Below, one piece after another: positions 25,095 to 34,891 of a DNA stretch of 64,000 nucleotides (its first letter is position 1; every line of letters starts with the position of its first letter). This DNA is from Exiguobacterium sibiricum 7-3 (GTDB lineage Bacteria > Bacillota > Bacilli > Exiguobacteriales > Exiguobacteriaceae). The DNA is taken from the NCBI RefSeq assembly GCF_000620865.1, contig NZ_KK211190.1, forward strand, positions 1,997,971-2,061,970. Direction: 5' to 3'. The notes below the pieces were generated by a model. It was not told the DNA's origin and made no database searches. It saw nothing but the letters and a program-made list of their open reading frames with translations. A program made the translations under genes and the position numbers.

Positions 25095-26534
25095 TTATTT
25101 TAAGTTAAGAACTGTTAATTTATCGCGTGTCATGGAAGCAAGACTTCGTCCGACACCTTGTACACCAAGACCCGATGATTTTACACCGATGAATGGGAAG
25201 TGATCGGGACCACGTTCCGTCCGACCATTAATTTGGACAGAACCTGTTTCAAGCGCATCTGCAACACTGAACGCTGCGTCGATGTTTTCCGTGAAGACAC
25301 TTGCTTGAAGACCGTATTCCGATTCATTCGCATACGCGATCATTTCCTCGACCGAGTTGACACGAATGACAGGTAAGACCGGTCCGAACGGTTCTTCCCA
25401 TGCAATCCGCATATCACGTGTGACATGGTCAAACAATGTTGGTTCGATCAAGTTTGCCGTCCGGTTTCCACCTGTGACGAGTGTTGCGCCTTTTTCGTTC
25501 GCATCCGTAATCAGACCTTCGACGAAATCAGCTGACTTCGCATCGATCAACGGTACGACAACACTTTCGTCTTCCGGTGAACCGACTGTCAATTTCGCGA
25601 TTCGAGCAGACAATTCTGCGACGAGGGCATCTGCCTGAGGTTCAAGAACAAATACACGTTTAATTGCTGTGCAACGTTGTCCGGAATACGAAAACGCACC
25701 GCTGATGATGTGATCTGCCGCTAGCGAGAGATCCGCATCCTCAAGAACGAGGGCCGGGTCTTTCCCGCCAAGTTCGAGAACGAGTGGAATCATCGACGAT
25801 TGACGCGAGAGATGTTGTCCCGTCGCTGTACCACCTGTGAACGTAATCATGTTGATGCCGGGGTGAGCTGTCAAATAATCACCGATGACCGATCCGCGAC
25901 CGGTTACGAGATTGACGAGTCCTGCCGGCAGACCAGCTGCGACAAGTGCTTCAACCATCAATGTACCGCTGATCGAACCTTGTGTTGCCGGTTTGAAGAC
26001 AACTGCGTTTCCGGTCATCAAGGCAGGTGCCAGTTTCGCCGCTGCGAGGTTGACCGGATAGTTAAACGGTGAAATCGCAAGTACGACACCAAGCGGTGCT
26101 TTTTTGATGATGGCGATTTTTTTCGCACTTCCGCCCGGGAACGAGTCCCCTTGCATCATCTGACCGTCAAAACGGAGGCCTTCTTCTGCTGTATAACGGA
26201 TGATTTCTGCCGTCCGTTTCACTTCTTTGATTCCGTCAGCAAGTCCTTTACCAACTTCACGCATAATGACTTCGCCGATTTCGTCCGCACGCTTTTCAAG
26301 TTCCGTTGCCCACGCATGAAGCAATTCGGCCCGTTTATTGGCAGGGACTTTCGCCCATTCTGCCTGCGCTGTTTTAGCAGACGCAATTGCCCGGTCTACT
26401 TCTGATTTTGTCATCGCTTGGACACGACCGACTGTATCTTCTTTATAAGGGGAAGAAATTTCAATGGTTTCATTGGATTCACTTTCCTGCCATTGTCCAT
26501 CTAATAAGTATGTGTATGTTGTTGCTGTAGTCAT
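25095..26534 (-). CDS. gapN: NADP-dependent glyceraldehyde-3-phosphate dehydrogenase (non-phosphorylating)
   Basis: This 479-residue aldehyde dehydrogenase of the GapN type oxidises glyceraldehyde 3-phosphate to 3-phosphoglycerate with NADP, bypassing one ATP-yielding step but giving NADPH. The catalytic Cys288 lies in FSYSGQRCTAIKRV, the GapN-typical context, and the general base Glu254 in LVLELGGKDP. The cofactor region ISPFNYPVNLAAAKLAPAL is conserved. GGAGG lies nine bases before the ATG. It stands alone with its own terminator. Confidence 0.93.
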   Translation of the reverse strand: MTTATTYTYLLDGQWQESESNETIEISSPYKEDTVGRVQAMTKSEVDRAIASAKTAQAEWAKVPANKRAELLHAWATELEKRADEIGEVIMREVGKGLADGIKEVKRTAEIIRYTAEEGLRFDGQMMQGDSFPGGSAKKIAIIKKAPLGVVLAISPFNYPVNLAAAKLAPALMTGNAVVFKPATQGSISGTLMVEALVAAGLPAGLVNLVTGRGSVIGDYLTAHPGINMITFTGGTATGQHLSRQSSMIPLVLELGGKDPALVLEDADLSLAADHIISGAFSYSGQRCTAIKRVFVLEPQADALVAELSARIAKLTVGSPEDESVVVPLIDAKSADFVEGLITDANEKGATLVTGGNRTANLIEPTLFDHVTRDMRIAWEEPFGPVLPVIRVNSVEEMIAYANESEYGLQASVFTENIDAAFSVADALETGSVQINGRTERGPDHFPFIGVKSSGLGVQGVGRSLASMTRDKLTVLNLK

Positions 26535-26699
26535 TCCACTCGACCTCCATTTATTTTTTCTCTCTCACTTCAGTGTGTGGCTGCATAGCTTATTGTAATC
26601 AATTGGTCAGACAAATGCCAAACATTTTGCTTAACATAAAATGAAAGCGATTTCAATAACTTTTTTATTCTTTTTGTTGTGGAAGAGTTGCTTCTTTCT

Positions 26700-26707
26700 G
26701 CCGATAA
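26700..26707 (+). promoter_or_regulatory. Possible SigmaD -10 element of cheV
   Basis: GCCGATAA resembles the SigmaD flagellar/chemotaxis -10 (GCCGATAT). The expected -35 TAAA is only GGAA here, so support is partial. It lies 43 bases before the cheV GTG start. Confidence 0.35.
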
Positions 26708-26749
26708 CTAGTCAGAAGTGCAGTGCAGGATGGAAAGGGGATCAATTAC

Positions 26750-27628
26750 GTGTACAATCAACACGATATTTTATTAGAAGCTGGAACAAATGAGTTGGAA
26801 ATCGTTATTTTTCATTGCGGACCGTATACGTTCGGCATCAATGTCATGAAAGTCCGGGAAATCATCGTTCCACTACCGATGACACCACTACCTGGGACAC
26901 CGGACGCTGTCAAAGGATTGATCGAACTTCGGGGTGAAGTCATGACGGTCATCGATTTACCGACCGTCATCGGCGTGGCTCATGAAGAAACAACAGACGA
27001 TCGCTTGATCATCTGTGAATTCAATGGCGAGAAGAGTGTCCTCCGCGTCGATTCCGTAACGGAAATCCGCCGTATTTCGTGGGAACAGATCGATACACCA
27101 AATGAACTCGCACGGGGGATCGAAGGTTTGACGAACGGTGTTGTCAAGACCGGAGACAAGATGATCATCTTGCTCGATTATGAAAAAATCGCGCTTGAAC
27201 TTTCGCGTAAAGACATCTTCGCCCGGGAAGAAGGTCGTCGCGTCTCGCCACGGAACCGGTCGAATAAAACCATTTGGATTGCAGAAGACTCGGAAATGTT
27301 ACGGACACTTATCATCGAAACACTCGAAGAAGCTGGTTACGATAGTTTGAAATGGTTCATCAACGGAAAAGATGCCTTTGATGCCTTTGAAGCGGGAAGC
27401 GATTGTGATCTGTTGATCACGGACATCGAGATGCCCAAAATGGACGGTCTTCACTTGACGAAACGCCTGCGTGAAGATGATCGTTATACCGATTTGCCAA
27501 TCGTCGTCTTCTCCTCATTGATCTCTAACGATCTTCGACATAAAGGAGAATCCGTTGGTGTCAACGCTCAAATCACGAAACCGGAAATCGGTCGATTGAT
27601 CGAAACGGTCGATACATACGTGCTTTGA
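26750..27628 (+). CDS. cheV: Chemotaxis coupling protein CheV
   Basis: This 292-residue protein joins a CheW domain (residues about 15-150) to a receiver domain (about 175-290). CheW features include NELEIVIFHCGPYTFGINVM and RGEVMTVIDL. The receiver has the acidic pair Glu179-Asp180, phospho-acceptor Asp225 in LLITDIEMPKMDG and Lys near ITKPE. CheV couples chemoreceptors to the kinase CheA and adapts them through phosphorylation. The start is a GTG with AAGGGG nine bases upstream, giving VYNQHDILLEAGTNELEI as in B. subtilis CheV; another GTG at 26723 lies upstream of that site. Confidence 0.93.
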   Translation: MYNQHDILLEAGTNELEIVIFHCGPYTFGINVMKVREIIVPLPMTPLPGTPDAVKGLIELRGEVMTVIDLPTVIGVAHEETTDDRLIICEFNGEKSVLRVDSVTEIRRISWEQIDTPNELARGIEGLTNGVVKTGDKMIILLDYEKIALELSRKDIFAREEGRRVSPRNRSNKTIWIAEDSEMLRTLIIETLEEAGYDSLKWFINGKDAFDAFEAGSDCDLLITDIEMPKMDGLHLTKRLREDDRYTDLPIVVFSSLISNDLRHKGESVGVNAQITKPEIGRLIETVDTYVL

Positions 27629-27646
27629 ATCGTTATTGTCGTACAC

Positions 27647-27685
27647 AAATATCCGTCCCCTGATTTTCAGGAGACGGATATTTTT
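27647..27685 (+). terminator. Terminator after cheV
   Basis: AAATATCCGTC-c-CCTGA pairs with TCAGG-a-GACGGATATTT across a three-base loop and is followed by Ts. The A-rich side may also serve the convergent HPt gene. Confidence 0.85.
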
Positions 27686-27738
27686 AATATAGGCATGATT
27701 GCGACAGAAGTCGTGTCAACGGTATCTAATCTTTCACC

Positions 27739-28104
27739 TCAGACAGAATCCGTATTTTTACCAAGAAACACATCTAACCAAATTTTTCTGAAACCGACCA
27801 TACATTCTTCAATCCGAGTCAAGACTTCCGGGGCATTCGTGACCGAACCCGTTTCCGCCTCACGCTCTAGAAGTTCAAAATCATCTGCTAAGTCATCCGC
27901 CGCTACGGAATAGGAGGCACCTTTAAGTAAGTGAGCTAATTTCTCAGTCTGTACCGCATCTTCTGCTTCGACCGCATCCTTGAGTTCCGGAAACTTCCGA
28001 TCAAACTGAGCAATGTACGTCTCACCAATTTTCTGTAAAAATACGTCATCGCCACCGGCAATCAGACGTAGTTCTTCTAACTTCTTTTCATTAAAAAAAG
28101 GCAT
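27739..28104 (-). CDS. Stand-alone HPt (histidine phosphotransfer) protein
   Basis: This 121-residue all-helical protein is of the HPt type. The phospho-accepting His58 lies in KLAHLLKGASYSV, the standard HPt helix with Lys and Gly after it. There is no kinase or receiver on the same chain. HPt proteins relay phosphate between receivers or from a hybrid kinase. It lies between cheV and corA, and one gene away from a receiver-phosphatase, so either of those receivers could be its partner (inference). GAGGAGGGG precedes the ATG. Confidence 0.86.
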   Translation of the reverse strand: MPFFNEKKLEELRLIAGGDDVFLQKIGETYIAQFDRKFPELKDAVEAEDAVQTEKLAHLLKGASYSVAADDLADDFELLEREAETGSVTNAPEVLTRIEECMVGFRKIWLDVFLGKNTDSV

Positions 28105-28165
28105 CTTTTCCCCTCCTCTTTTTCTATATTATCATTAAACGTTTTAAAAAAAAATCTGAGAATCA

Positions 28166-28195
28166 TTTACACGGTCTATAGAGTATTCCTATAAT
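28166..28195 (+). promoter_or_regulatory. SigmaA promoter of corA
   Basis: TTTACA (28166-28171) and a perfect TATAAT (28190-28195) are separated by 18 bases and lie 30 bases before the start codon. Confidence 0.7.
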
Positions 28196-28224
28196 GAAAA
28201 AGTGAAGAGCAGGAGGGATAGACA

Positions 28225-29160
28225 ATGTTGACGATTTATCGAAGTGATGTGACGGGGGCAGTCAACGAGATTCAGGAGTTTACGAAAGGTTCCTGGATTC
28301 ATCTTGTCAATCCGACAAAAGACGAAGCCGATCAAGTAATCGCTGCTACGAAAATTCCTGAGGATTTTATTTATGACCCACTTGATGTCGAGGAAAAACC
28401 TCGTTTCGAGAAAGATGATGAAGGTTTGTTGATGATCGTCGACGTTCCTTACATCGAAGAAGAATCATCCGGACGTCGTTACAATACGATCCCGCTTGGT
28501 ATCATCGTGACGTCAAGACACTTTATCACGGTCTGTTCGCAACAGTTGGATGTCTTAACGTTATTCTCAAGCGGAAAGCTCCGTGCATTCCGGACGAATT
28601 ACCGTTCCCGATTCGTCTTTCAAATCTTATATAAAGTCAGTTCCTCATATCTCCGGTTCCTGCGGCAAATTGACCGCCGGATGGATGAGCTCGAGGAAGA
28701 ATTACAACGTTCGATGCGAAACCAAGAAATCTTCCAATTAATGAACTTACAAAAATCGCTCGTATATTTCATGACTTCTTTGAAGTCAAACGATGGAGTA
28801 CTCGATCGGATCATCAAAACACCGAGTCTTGAAAAACACGAAGACGATGAAGACCTGCTCGAAGATGTGTTCGTCGAACACCGCCAGGCCATGGAAATGG
28901 CCCAAATCTACAAAGACATCATCAGTTCGACAATGGATACGTTTGGTTCCGTAATCTCGAACAACGTCAACTTCGTCATGAAGTTTCTCGCGTCGATCAC
29001 GATTGTCATTTCGATTCCGACGATGATTTCGGGAATGTTCGGAATGAACGTCCATGTACCATGGGAAGGCGAAGTCATCGGCTTTTGGATTGTCTTCGGC
29101 ATGATGATTTTCTTCTCTGGCTTAGCTGCCTTTATTTTGTGGCGCCGCCGTTTCTTTTAG
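28225..29160 (+). CDS. corA: CorA family divalent cation transporter
   Basis: This 311-residue CorA/MIT-family channel takes up Mg2+ or related cations. A large cytoplasmic domain is followed by a long helix (YLRFLRQIDRRMDELEEELQ onward) and two C-terminal membrane segments. The first ends in the GMFGMN selectivity motif (GMN followed by VHVPWE), the second is GFWIVFGMMIFFSGLAAFI. The basic RRRFF tail is typical. GGAGGG precedes the ATG. It is a single-gene unit with its own promoter and a large 3' hairpin. Confidence 0.92.
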   Translation: MLTIYRSDVTGAVNEIQEFTKGSWIHLVNPTKDEADQVIAATKIPEDFIYDPLDVEEKPRFEKDDEGLLMIVDVPYIEEESSGRRYNTIPLGIIVTSRHFITVCSQQLDVLTLFSSGKLRAFRTNYRSRFVFQILYKVSSSYLRFLRQIDRRMDELEEELQRSMRNQEIFQLMNLQKSLVYFMTSLKSNDGVLDRIIKTPSLEKHEDDEDLLEDVFVEHRQAMEMAQIYKDIISSTMDTFGSVISNNVNFVMKFLASITIVISIPTMISGMFGMNVHVPWEGEVIGFWIVFGMMIFFSGLAAFILWRRRFF

Positions 29161-29171
29161 TGCTTATGAAC

Positions 29172-29284
29172 TGATGGACAAAAAACCACTTACTTTTAAA
29201 TGCCTTAGTCTAGGAAAGCGTGTTGAGACGACTGTCTCTTCGGCTCTCTCTGCCTAAGTCCATCAAAAGGAAAGTGGTTTTTTT
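29172..29284. terminator. Large imperfect hairpin between corA and phosphatase genes
   Basis: AAAAAACCACTT (29180-29191) pairs with AAGTGGTTTTTT at the end of the region, followed by T on the plus strand and preceded by A runs, so it can end both convergent transcripts. Inside are CTTAG/CTAAG and GAGAC/GTCTC pairs. A competing perfect 8-bp pair, TGATGGAC (29172-29179) with GTCCATCA (29258-29265), is mutually exclusive with the outer stem. Confidence 0.6.
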
Positions 29285-29289
29285 GCAGA

Positions 29290-30393
29290 TTAATTAATTT
29301 CGACGGTTACGAGACATAAATCGTCTGCATCGTCACTTTGATCCGGTTGAATCAATTGATGAATCGCCGGCCCCTGTTCTTGAATCAATTCACGAATCGC
29401 ACTGATGCCTTCATCGATTCCCTTACTGTACAATTCCATGAAGCCATCTGTATACAAGTAGACACAACCTGGCGAAACGAGGTCAATCGTCTGGCTCGTA
29501 TACTCCGAATCTTCGAACATCCCGACCGGTAATCCCGTATTCTCAAGCGGAATGATTTGATTCCCCATCCGCAGTAAGCCCGGTGGATGCCCGGCATTCG
29601 CATAACTGAGTTTCATTTCATCCAGTTCGATGTACAAGTACACGGCTGTAAAGTAAATTTCCGTTTCATCACCCGGGAACAAGCGGCTCATCTGTTTGTT
29701 TAATTCCTCGAGTACTTTCGCCGGATCGCCAATGCGATGTACGAGTTCAAATAAAATCGAACTCATTCCCATCGTAATCAGAGCAGACGAGACGCCGTGT
29801 CCCATGACGTCAAATAAGATGATTCCGTATTTTTGCGGCGAAATCCGGTACCAGGCATACATATCGCCTGCCAGTTTTTTCGACGGAATGTAGGTCGCCA
29901 TAATCCGGATGTCTTCGTCCTCGATATTCGCACTTAACACGCTTTGTTGAAGCTTTTGCGCTAAATCAAAGTCTTCCTGTAAGACTTTTTCGTAACGCTT
30001 TCGAGCATCAATCGCTTGTTTAAGTGACATCGCGTTTCGGACACGGGCTAACAATTCCGTTTTCCGAATCGGTTTTGTCGTGTAATCAGATGCACCGGCA
30101 TCAAGTCCATCCGCGATATCTTCTTCGTTCGATCGACCGGATACGATGACAATCGGTAACTCATCCAAGCCAAACCGTTTACGAATTAAGCGTGTCGTAT
30201 CGATACCGCTGATTCCGGGCATTTCGACGTCAAGTAACACGACGTCAAGTGTCTCGGTAAACACCGGGTCTTCCATCAGTTCCATCGCTTCTTCCCCGCT
30301 CATCGCTTTGACTACATCGTATCCTTCGTTTTCAAGCAAACGTTCTAAAATCATTAAATTGGTAAACTCATCATCTACGACCAGTATACTCAT
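29290..30393 (-). CDS. Receiver-PP2C phosphatase (RsbU/RsbP-like response regulator)
   Basis: This 367-residue protein has a receiver domain with acidic Asp7-Asp8, phospho-acceptor Asp55 in VVLLDVEMPGISG and Lys107 in TTKPIRK. A short helical linker (RYEKVLQEDFDLAQKLQQSVL) leads to a SpoIIE/PP2C domain with metal-binding Asp177 (LAGDMYAWY), Asp195-xx-Gly-His-Gly (FDVMGHGVSSAL) and the late DD pair (SDDADDLCLVTVEI). Such enzymes dephosphorylate anti-anti-sigma factors and switch on SigmaB-type partner switching. Phosphorylation of the receiver would control activity; the kinase is not in the window, but an HPt gene is 1.2 kb away. Confidence 0.9.
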   Translation of the reverse strand: MSILVVDDEFTNLMILERLLENEGYDVVKAMSGEEAMELMEDPVFTETLDVVLLDVEMPGISGIDTTRLIRKRFGLDELPIVIVSGRSNEEDIADGLDAGASDYTTKPIRKTELLARVRNAMSLKQAIDARKRYEKVLQEDFDLAQKLQQSVLSANIEDEDIRIMATYIPSKKLAGDMYAWYRISPQKYGIILFDVMGHGVSSALITMGMSSILFELVHRIGDPAKVLEELNKQMSRLFPGDETEIYFTAVYLYIELDEMKLSYANAGHPPGLLRMGNQIIPLENTGLPVGMFEDSEYTSQTIDLVSPGCVYLYTDGFMELYSKGIDEGISAIRELIQEQGPAIHQLIQPDQSDDADDLCLVTVEIN

Positions 30394-30449
30394 GTCGTCT
30401 CACCTCGTTCCATCAACATATTCATTGAAAATAGTTTAGCACACAATTT

Positions 30450-30474
30450 GCATTTTCGTTTAGACGAAAGATGC
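30450..30474. promoter_or_regulatory. Inverted repeat between divergent genes
   Basis: GCATTTTCGT (30450-30459) faces ACGAAAGATGC (30464-30474), imperfect by one base. It lies between the phosphatase gene and the small membrane protein gene and could be an operator. No known consensus was recognised. Confidence 0.3.
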
Positions 30475-30516
30475 TTTTTCCGTCATACTAAAGAAGAATG
30501 AAAGGAGGAATGGGTC

Positions 30517-30687
30517 ATGTGGCTTTATGTCGTCTCCATTCTAATCATCGTGTTCGTCTTAGTCGCTTCAATCCTCGTGATTTCAAAGGGTTACGGGTAC
30601 AAAGGCAACAAGGATGACATCGAAATCGATTACGATGAAATCAACCGTAAACTATCTGAAAAACACGATGACGAGCATCGATCGTAA
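30517..30687 (+). CDS. Small single-pass membrane protein (YtzI-like)
   Basis: This 56-residue protein has one N-terminal membrane helix (about residues 2-22, WLYVVSILIIVFVLVASILV), then ISKGYGYKGN and an acidic tail (DDIEIDYDEINRKLSEKHDDE). The ATG has AAAGGAGG nine bases upstream, and a terminator follows the stop at 30687, so it is a genuine gene despite its size. The S-K-x-Y-x-Y-K motif after the helix recalls small Bacillus proteins such as YtzI, but I am not sure of the family. Function unknown. Confidence 0.75.
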   Translation: MWLYVVSILIIVFVLVASILVISKGYGYKGNKDDIEIDYDEINRKLSEKHDDEHRS

Positions 30688-30696
30688 GACCATCTC

Positions 30697-30725
30697 AGAC
30701 CATCATATCATCGGATGGTCTTTTT
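30697..30725 (+). terminator. Terminator after small membrane protein gene
   Basis: AGACCATC (30697-30704) pairs with GATGGTCT (30714-30721) and is followed by TTTTT. Confidence 0.8.
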
Positions 30726-30743
30726 GTTGTATTACAAATGCAT

Positions 30744-30768
30744 GTTTTTAGTTGTGAGATAAGGGTAT
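30744..30768 (+). promoter_or_regulatory. SigmaB promoter of the YtxH-like gene
   Basis: GTTTTT (30744-30749) and a perfect GGGTAT (30763-30768) are separated by 13 bases. Transcription would start near 30775, which leaves room for the AAGGGAG site before the ATG at 30811 and rules out the upstream ATG at 30778. Confidence 0.68.
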
Positions 30769-30810
30769 ATTCCTATCATGGTCAAATCATACTTTAAGGG
30801 AGTGTCAATC

Positions 30811-31353
30811 ATGCAACCAAACTTACCAAACGATCCACATGCCGTACATGCCGAAAACCCGAATCGCCAGTTCGATCAGGAAACTTCATCTGGTCGTCAA
30901 GTCAGTTTACTTACAGGAATGCTGCTAGGCGCAGTCGTCGGCGGTCTCCTGACGTTACTCAGCTCGTCTAGCCGTCAAAATACGAAACAAAGCCTGCGCG
31001 GTGCTAAAGACTCTGTCTCGACGCTCGCTTCATCAATTAAAGAAGATCCGTCAGGCAAAGCATCACAAGTCATCAACCAAGTAAAGAGCGCTTCAAGCAT
31101 CATTCAAGAAGTCGCATCTGATGTCCAAAACGTTTACGATAAAGTCAACACGGAGCTTGAGACCGTTAAGACTGATGCATCGTCTGTCAAAGAGACAGTC
31201 AACGAAGCTAAAGGAGATCTCAACTCTATTAGCAGTAAAGTCGTTGAAGCGAAAGATGTGGCACTCGGAAAAGAAGAAGCACCTCCCGAGCACCAACCAA
31301 ATAATGCGCAGCACGATGATTCGAAACAAGATCATTCTCAATCAAACAAATAA
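30811..31353 (+). CDS. YtxH-like general stress protein
   Basis: This 180-residue protein has a single membrane segment near residue 36 (LLTGMLLGAVVGGLLTLLSS), followed by a long Ala/Ser/Val/Lys-rich helical stretch with alternating SS-xx-V patterns, as in YtxH and other desiccation or general stress proteins. It ends in a hydrophilic Gln/His/Asp-rich tail. The ATG at 30811 has AAGGGAGT seven bases upstream. A good SigmaB promoter is in front, which fits a SigmaB regulon member. Its molecular role is unknown. Confidence 0.83.
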   Translation: MQPNLPNDPHAVHAENPNRQFDQETSSGRQVSLLTGMLLGAVVGGLLTLLSSSSRQNTKQSLRGAKDSVSTLASSIKEDPSGKASQVINQVKSASSIIQEVASDVQNVYDKVNTELETVKTDASSVKETVNEAKGDLNSISSKVVEAKDVALGKEEAPPEHQPNNAQHDDSKQDHSQSNK

Positions 31354-31361
31354 TTCGATGA

Positions 31362-31393
31362 CACCTTCCCGGACGATCCGGGAAGGTGTTTTT
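31362..31393. terminator. Bidirectional terminator
   Basis: A perfect 11-bp stem, CACCTTCCCGG with CCGGGAAGGTG, has an ACGAT loop followed by TTTTTC. It lies between the convergent YtxH-like and YdcF genes. Confidence 0.88.
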
Positions 31394-31980
31394 CATTGGA
31401 AGTGTTTCACGATAATCGCAACACGTTCCCGCATCCCGAAACGTAGTACGCCGGACAGTGGTGTCGCAGCCGGAATGGCATCGGTCTTTAAGTCCATCTG
31501 TTCTGCTTCTTTTCGGGCACGGTACAAATGAAAGTCCGATGTCACGATCGAGACACGGTTTTCAGATGCCGGTAACAGCCGTTTTGAAAACATCAGATTT
31601 TCAGTCGTCGATGTCGATTGATCTTCAAGCAACAATCGTTCTTCACTGATTCCTCCTTGAAGCATCCCGCGTCGCATCGCTTCCGCTTCCGAAATCGCCT
31701 CTCCGTCCCCTTGTCCTCCGCTTAAGATAAACGTCGTATCCGGAAATTGTTTTCCGTACCGGACGGCTGCCTCAATCCGGTTACTTAGAATCAATGAGGG
31801 TTTCTCGCCTTTGACACCGGCTCCAAGCACGATGACGTACGGATGCTTCCCGTTCGCAAGCGGTCGTTCCCCCTTCGCGATGAACCAGCCGATGCTGAAC
31901 CAGAATACGATGAGTAATAAGAGTAACCCAAGACCGGCCTTATAAAAACGGCGTATGATATGTTTTAATGTTTTCTTCAC
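31393..31980 (-). CDS. YdcF family (DUF218) membrane-anchored protein
   Basis: This 195-residue protein has one N-terminal membrane helix (AGLGLLLLLIVFWFSIGWFI) and a DUF218 domain outside or at the membrane. Family segments are YVIVLGAGVKG, SNRIEAAVRYGKQFP, FILSGGQGDGE, STSTTENLMFSK and VTSDFHLYRARKEA. Relatives include SanA and YdcF, linked to envelope integrity in enterobacteria; the reaction is unknown. The start is GTG with GAGGAG eight bases upstream. Confidence 0.88.
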   Translation of the reverse strand: MKKTLKHIIRRFYKAGLGLLLLLIVFWFSIGWFIAKGERPLANGKHPYVIVLGAGVKGEKPSLILSNRIEAAVRYGKQFPDTTFILSGGQGDGEAISEAEAMRRGMLQGGISEERLLLEDQSTSTTENLMFSKRLLPASENRVSIVTSDFHLYRARKEAEQMDLKTDAIPAATPLSGVLRFGMRERVAIIVKHFQ

Positions 31981-32071
31981 GATTATGTCTCCTCAGTGGT
32001 AAGATCTTGCTGTCTTTTTGTCACCTCTTTCAATACGCCTCGCCACGTAAAAGGTTTCAACTCGTTTTTAC

Positions 32072-32111
32072 AAAAAAAAAGCGACACCTCCGCAAAAAAT
32101 CGGTGTGTCGC
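32072..32111 (-). terminator. Terminator after endonuclease gene
   Basis: GCGACACC pairs with GGTGTGTCGC, with a small bulge. On the minus strand nine Ts follow. It overlaps no gene; 31981-32131 is otherwise empty. Confidence 0.83.
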
Positions 32112-32131
32112 TCTGCCTTATCTGCCTGACA

Positions 32132-32953
32132 TTAATTTCCCCAAATCGATGTCACGTATTCCGGATGATCGATGAACGGATTACGGTTTTTTTGCCATTT
32201 CTCAAAGATGATATCGTTTCGTCTGATTTCCGTCGCATCGACCGGATCAAGTTTGTTCCAGGCTTTTAGCGTCGACAGTTTTCCATGGAGTGGATTCGTA
32301 CCGTTGCTGACGTTTTCTGATGCCTCTAAATCAATTTCACCGCCGCCTTCATAGCGGACTGCCATGTAAAAGATCATGCGGGCGATATCGCCTTTGACAC
32401 GTGTCGGCGGCTCCCATGAATCGCTGTCGCGGTAGCAGTCACAACCGGCATACTTCGTTCCGCCGTTATCAAAATCAAGATTTCCCCGTGCGCTGTTGAC
32501 GACGACGTCTTCTGCCCGAAGATGGTGCAAATCTGTTCCCGGTCCGTTGCTTGTTCCGAAATCACCGTGTGACTTCGCCCAGACGTGTTCCCGGTTCCAT
32601 TGACCGACGTTCCCGCCGTTATTGCTCTTGGCAATCGATTTACCCGTATAGAGTTCGATGACATTATTTGCATTGTTCGGATCTTGATCCGTTTCCTTCA
32701 GAGCAGTCCAAACCGTGTCGTATGACACTTGCGTATGGTTATCGATGATATCGTGCAGTGAGGCTTTTAATGCCGCACCTGTTTTACCCGATGCTGGTAG
32801 ATAATACGCGTCGATCGTCGGCTGTGACGTGACCATCTGAGGTCCGGCAACGATTTTCGTCGGTTCTGTTTTCGCGATGACTGGTGTAAACGAAATTGAC
32901 CCAAGTGCAAGTGCAGCGACAAGCGCCCCGCTGATTTTCGACTTCCAATTCAT
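32132..32953 (-). CDS. Secreted endonuclease I family nuclease
   Basis: This 273-residue protein has a Sec signal peptide (hydrophobic VAALALGSISFTPVIA, cleavage near Ala27) and an endonuclease I/Bsn-type nuclease domain. The His-Me finger is visible in QWNREHVWAKSHGDFG, with GTDLHHLRAED and a metal-ligand Asn in VVVNSARGNLDFDNG after it. C-GCDC in YAGCDCYRDSD is family-typical. Such enzymes degrade DNA or RNA outside the cell, probably for nutrient or phosphate scavenging. The start follows AAGGGGG. Confidence 0.9.
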   Translation of the reverse strand: MNWKSKISGALVAALALGSISFTPVIAKTEPTKIVAGPQMVTSQPTIDAYYLPASGKTGAALKASLHDIIDNHTQVSYDTVWTALKETDQDPNNANNVIELYTGKSIAKSNNGGNVGQWNREHVWAKSHGDFGTSNGPGTDLHHLRAEDVVVNSARGNLDFDNGGTKYAGCDCYRDSDSWEPPTRVKGDIARMIFYMAVRYEGGGEIDLEASENVSNGTNPLHGKLSTLKAWNKLDPVDATEIRRNDIIFEKWQKNRNPFIDHPEYVTSIWGN

Positions 32954-33218
32954 ACTGTGTTTCCCCCTTGGTTACATATGTATGTGCTCGTCTTACCTCC
33001 TCATTTTCACACCTCCTTTCACATCTGAGAAGCTGGACAAAAGACCTTGAAATCCCCGAAAAGAAACTGAATCAAAATTCATTCGGTTGTTCAAGAGTCC
33101 GATGGTCCTGTTTTTTTCTTTAGAACAGGTCAACCGACCAGTTATTCTTCTCATCAAAAAATATTCCAGGTTCAAAAGTCACGAAAACAAGATGTTCAGA
33201 AATAAACGCCACGGGTGA

Positions 33219-34829
<1,611 letters not shown>

Positions 34830-34837
34830 GTTCATAC

Positions 34838-34891
34838 AAAAAAACCGGTTGTTCAAAGGACTTTTCCGTCCACTGAACAACCGGTTTCTTT
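34838..34891. terminator. Bidirectional terminator after amylase
   Basis: A perfect 14-bp stem, AAACCGGTTGTTCA with TGAACAACCGGTTT, is flanked by A and T runs. It is shared with the convergent gene at 34892. Confidence 0.88.

Noticed and set aside
32993-33175. Minus-strand 60-codon frame upstream of the nuclease
   Set aside because: Poor composition and no ribosome binding site at its start; only the internal ATG near its end has one.
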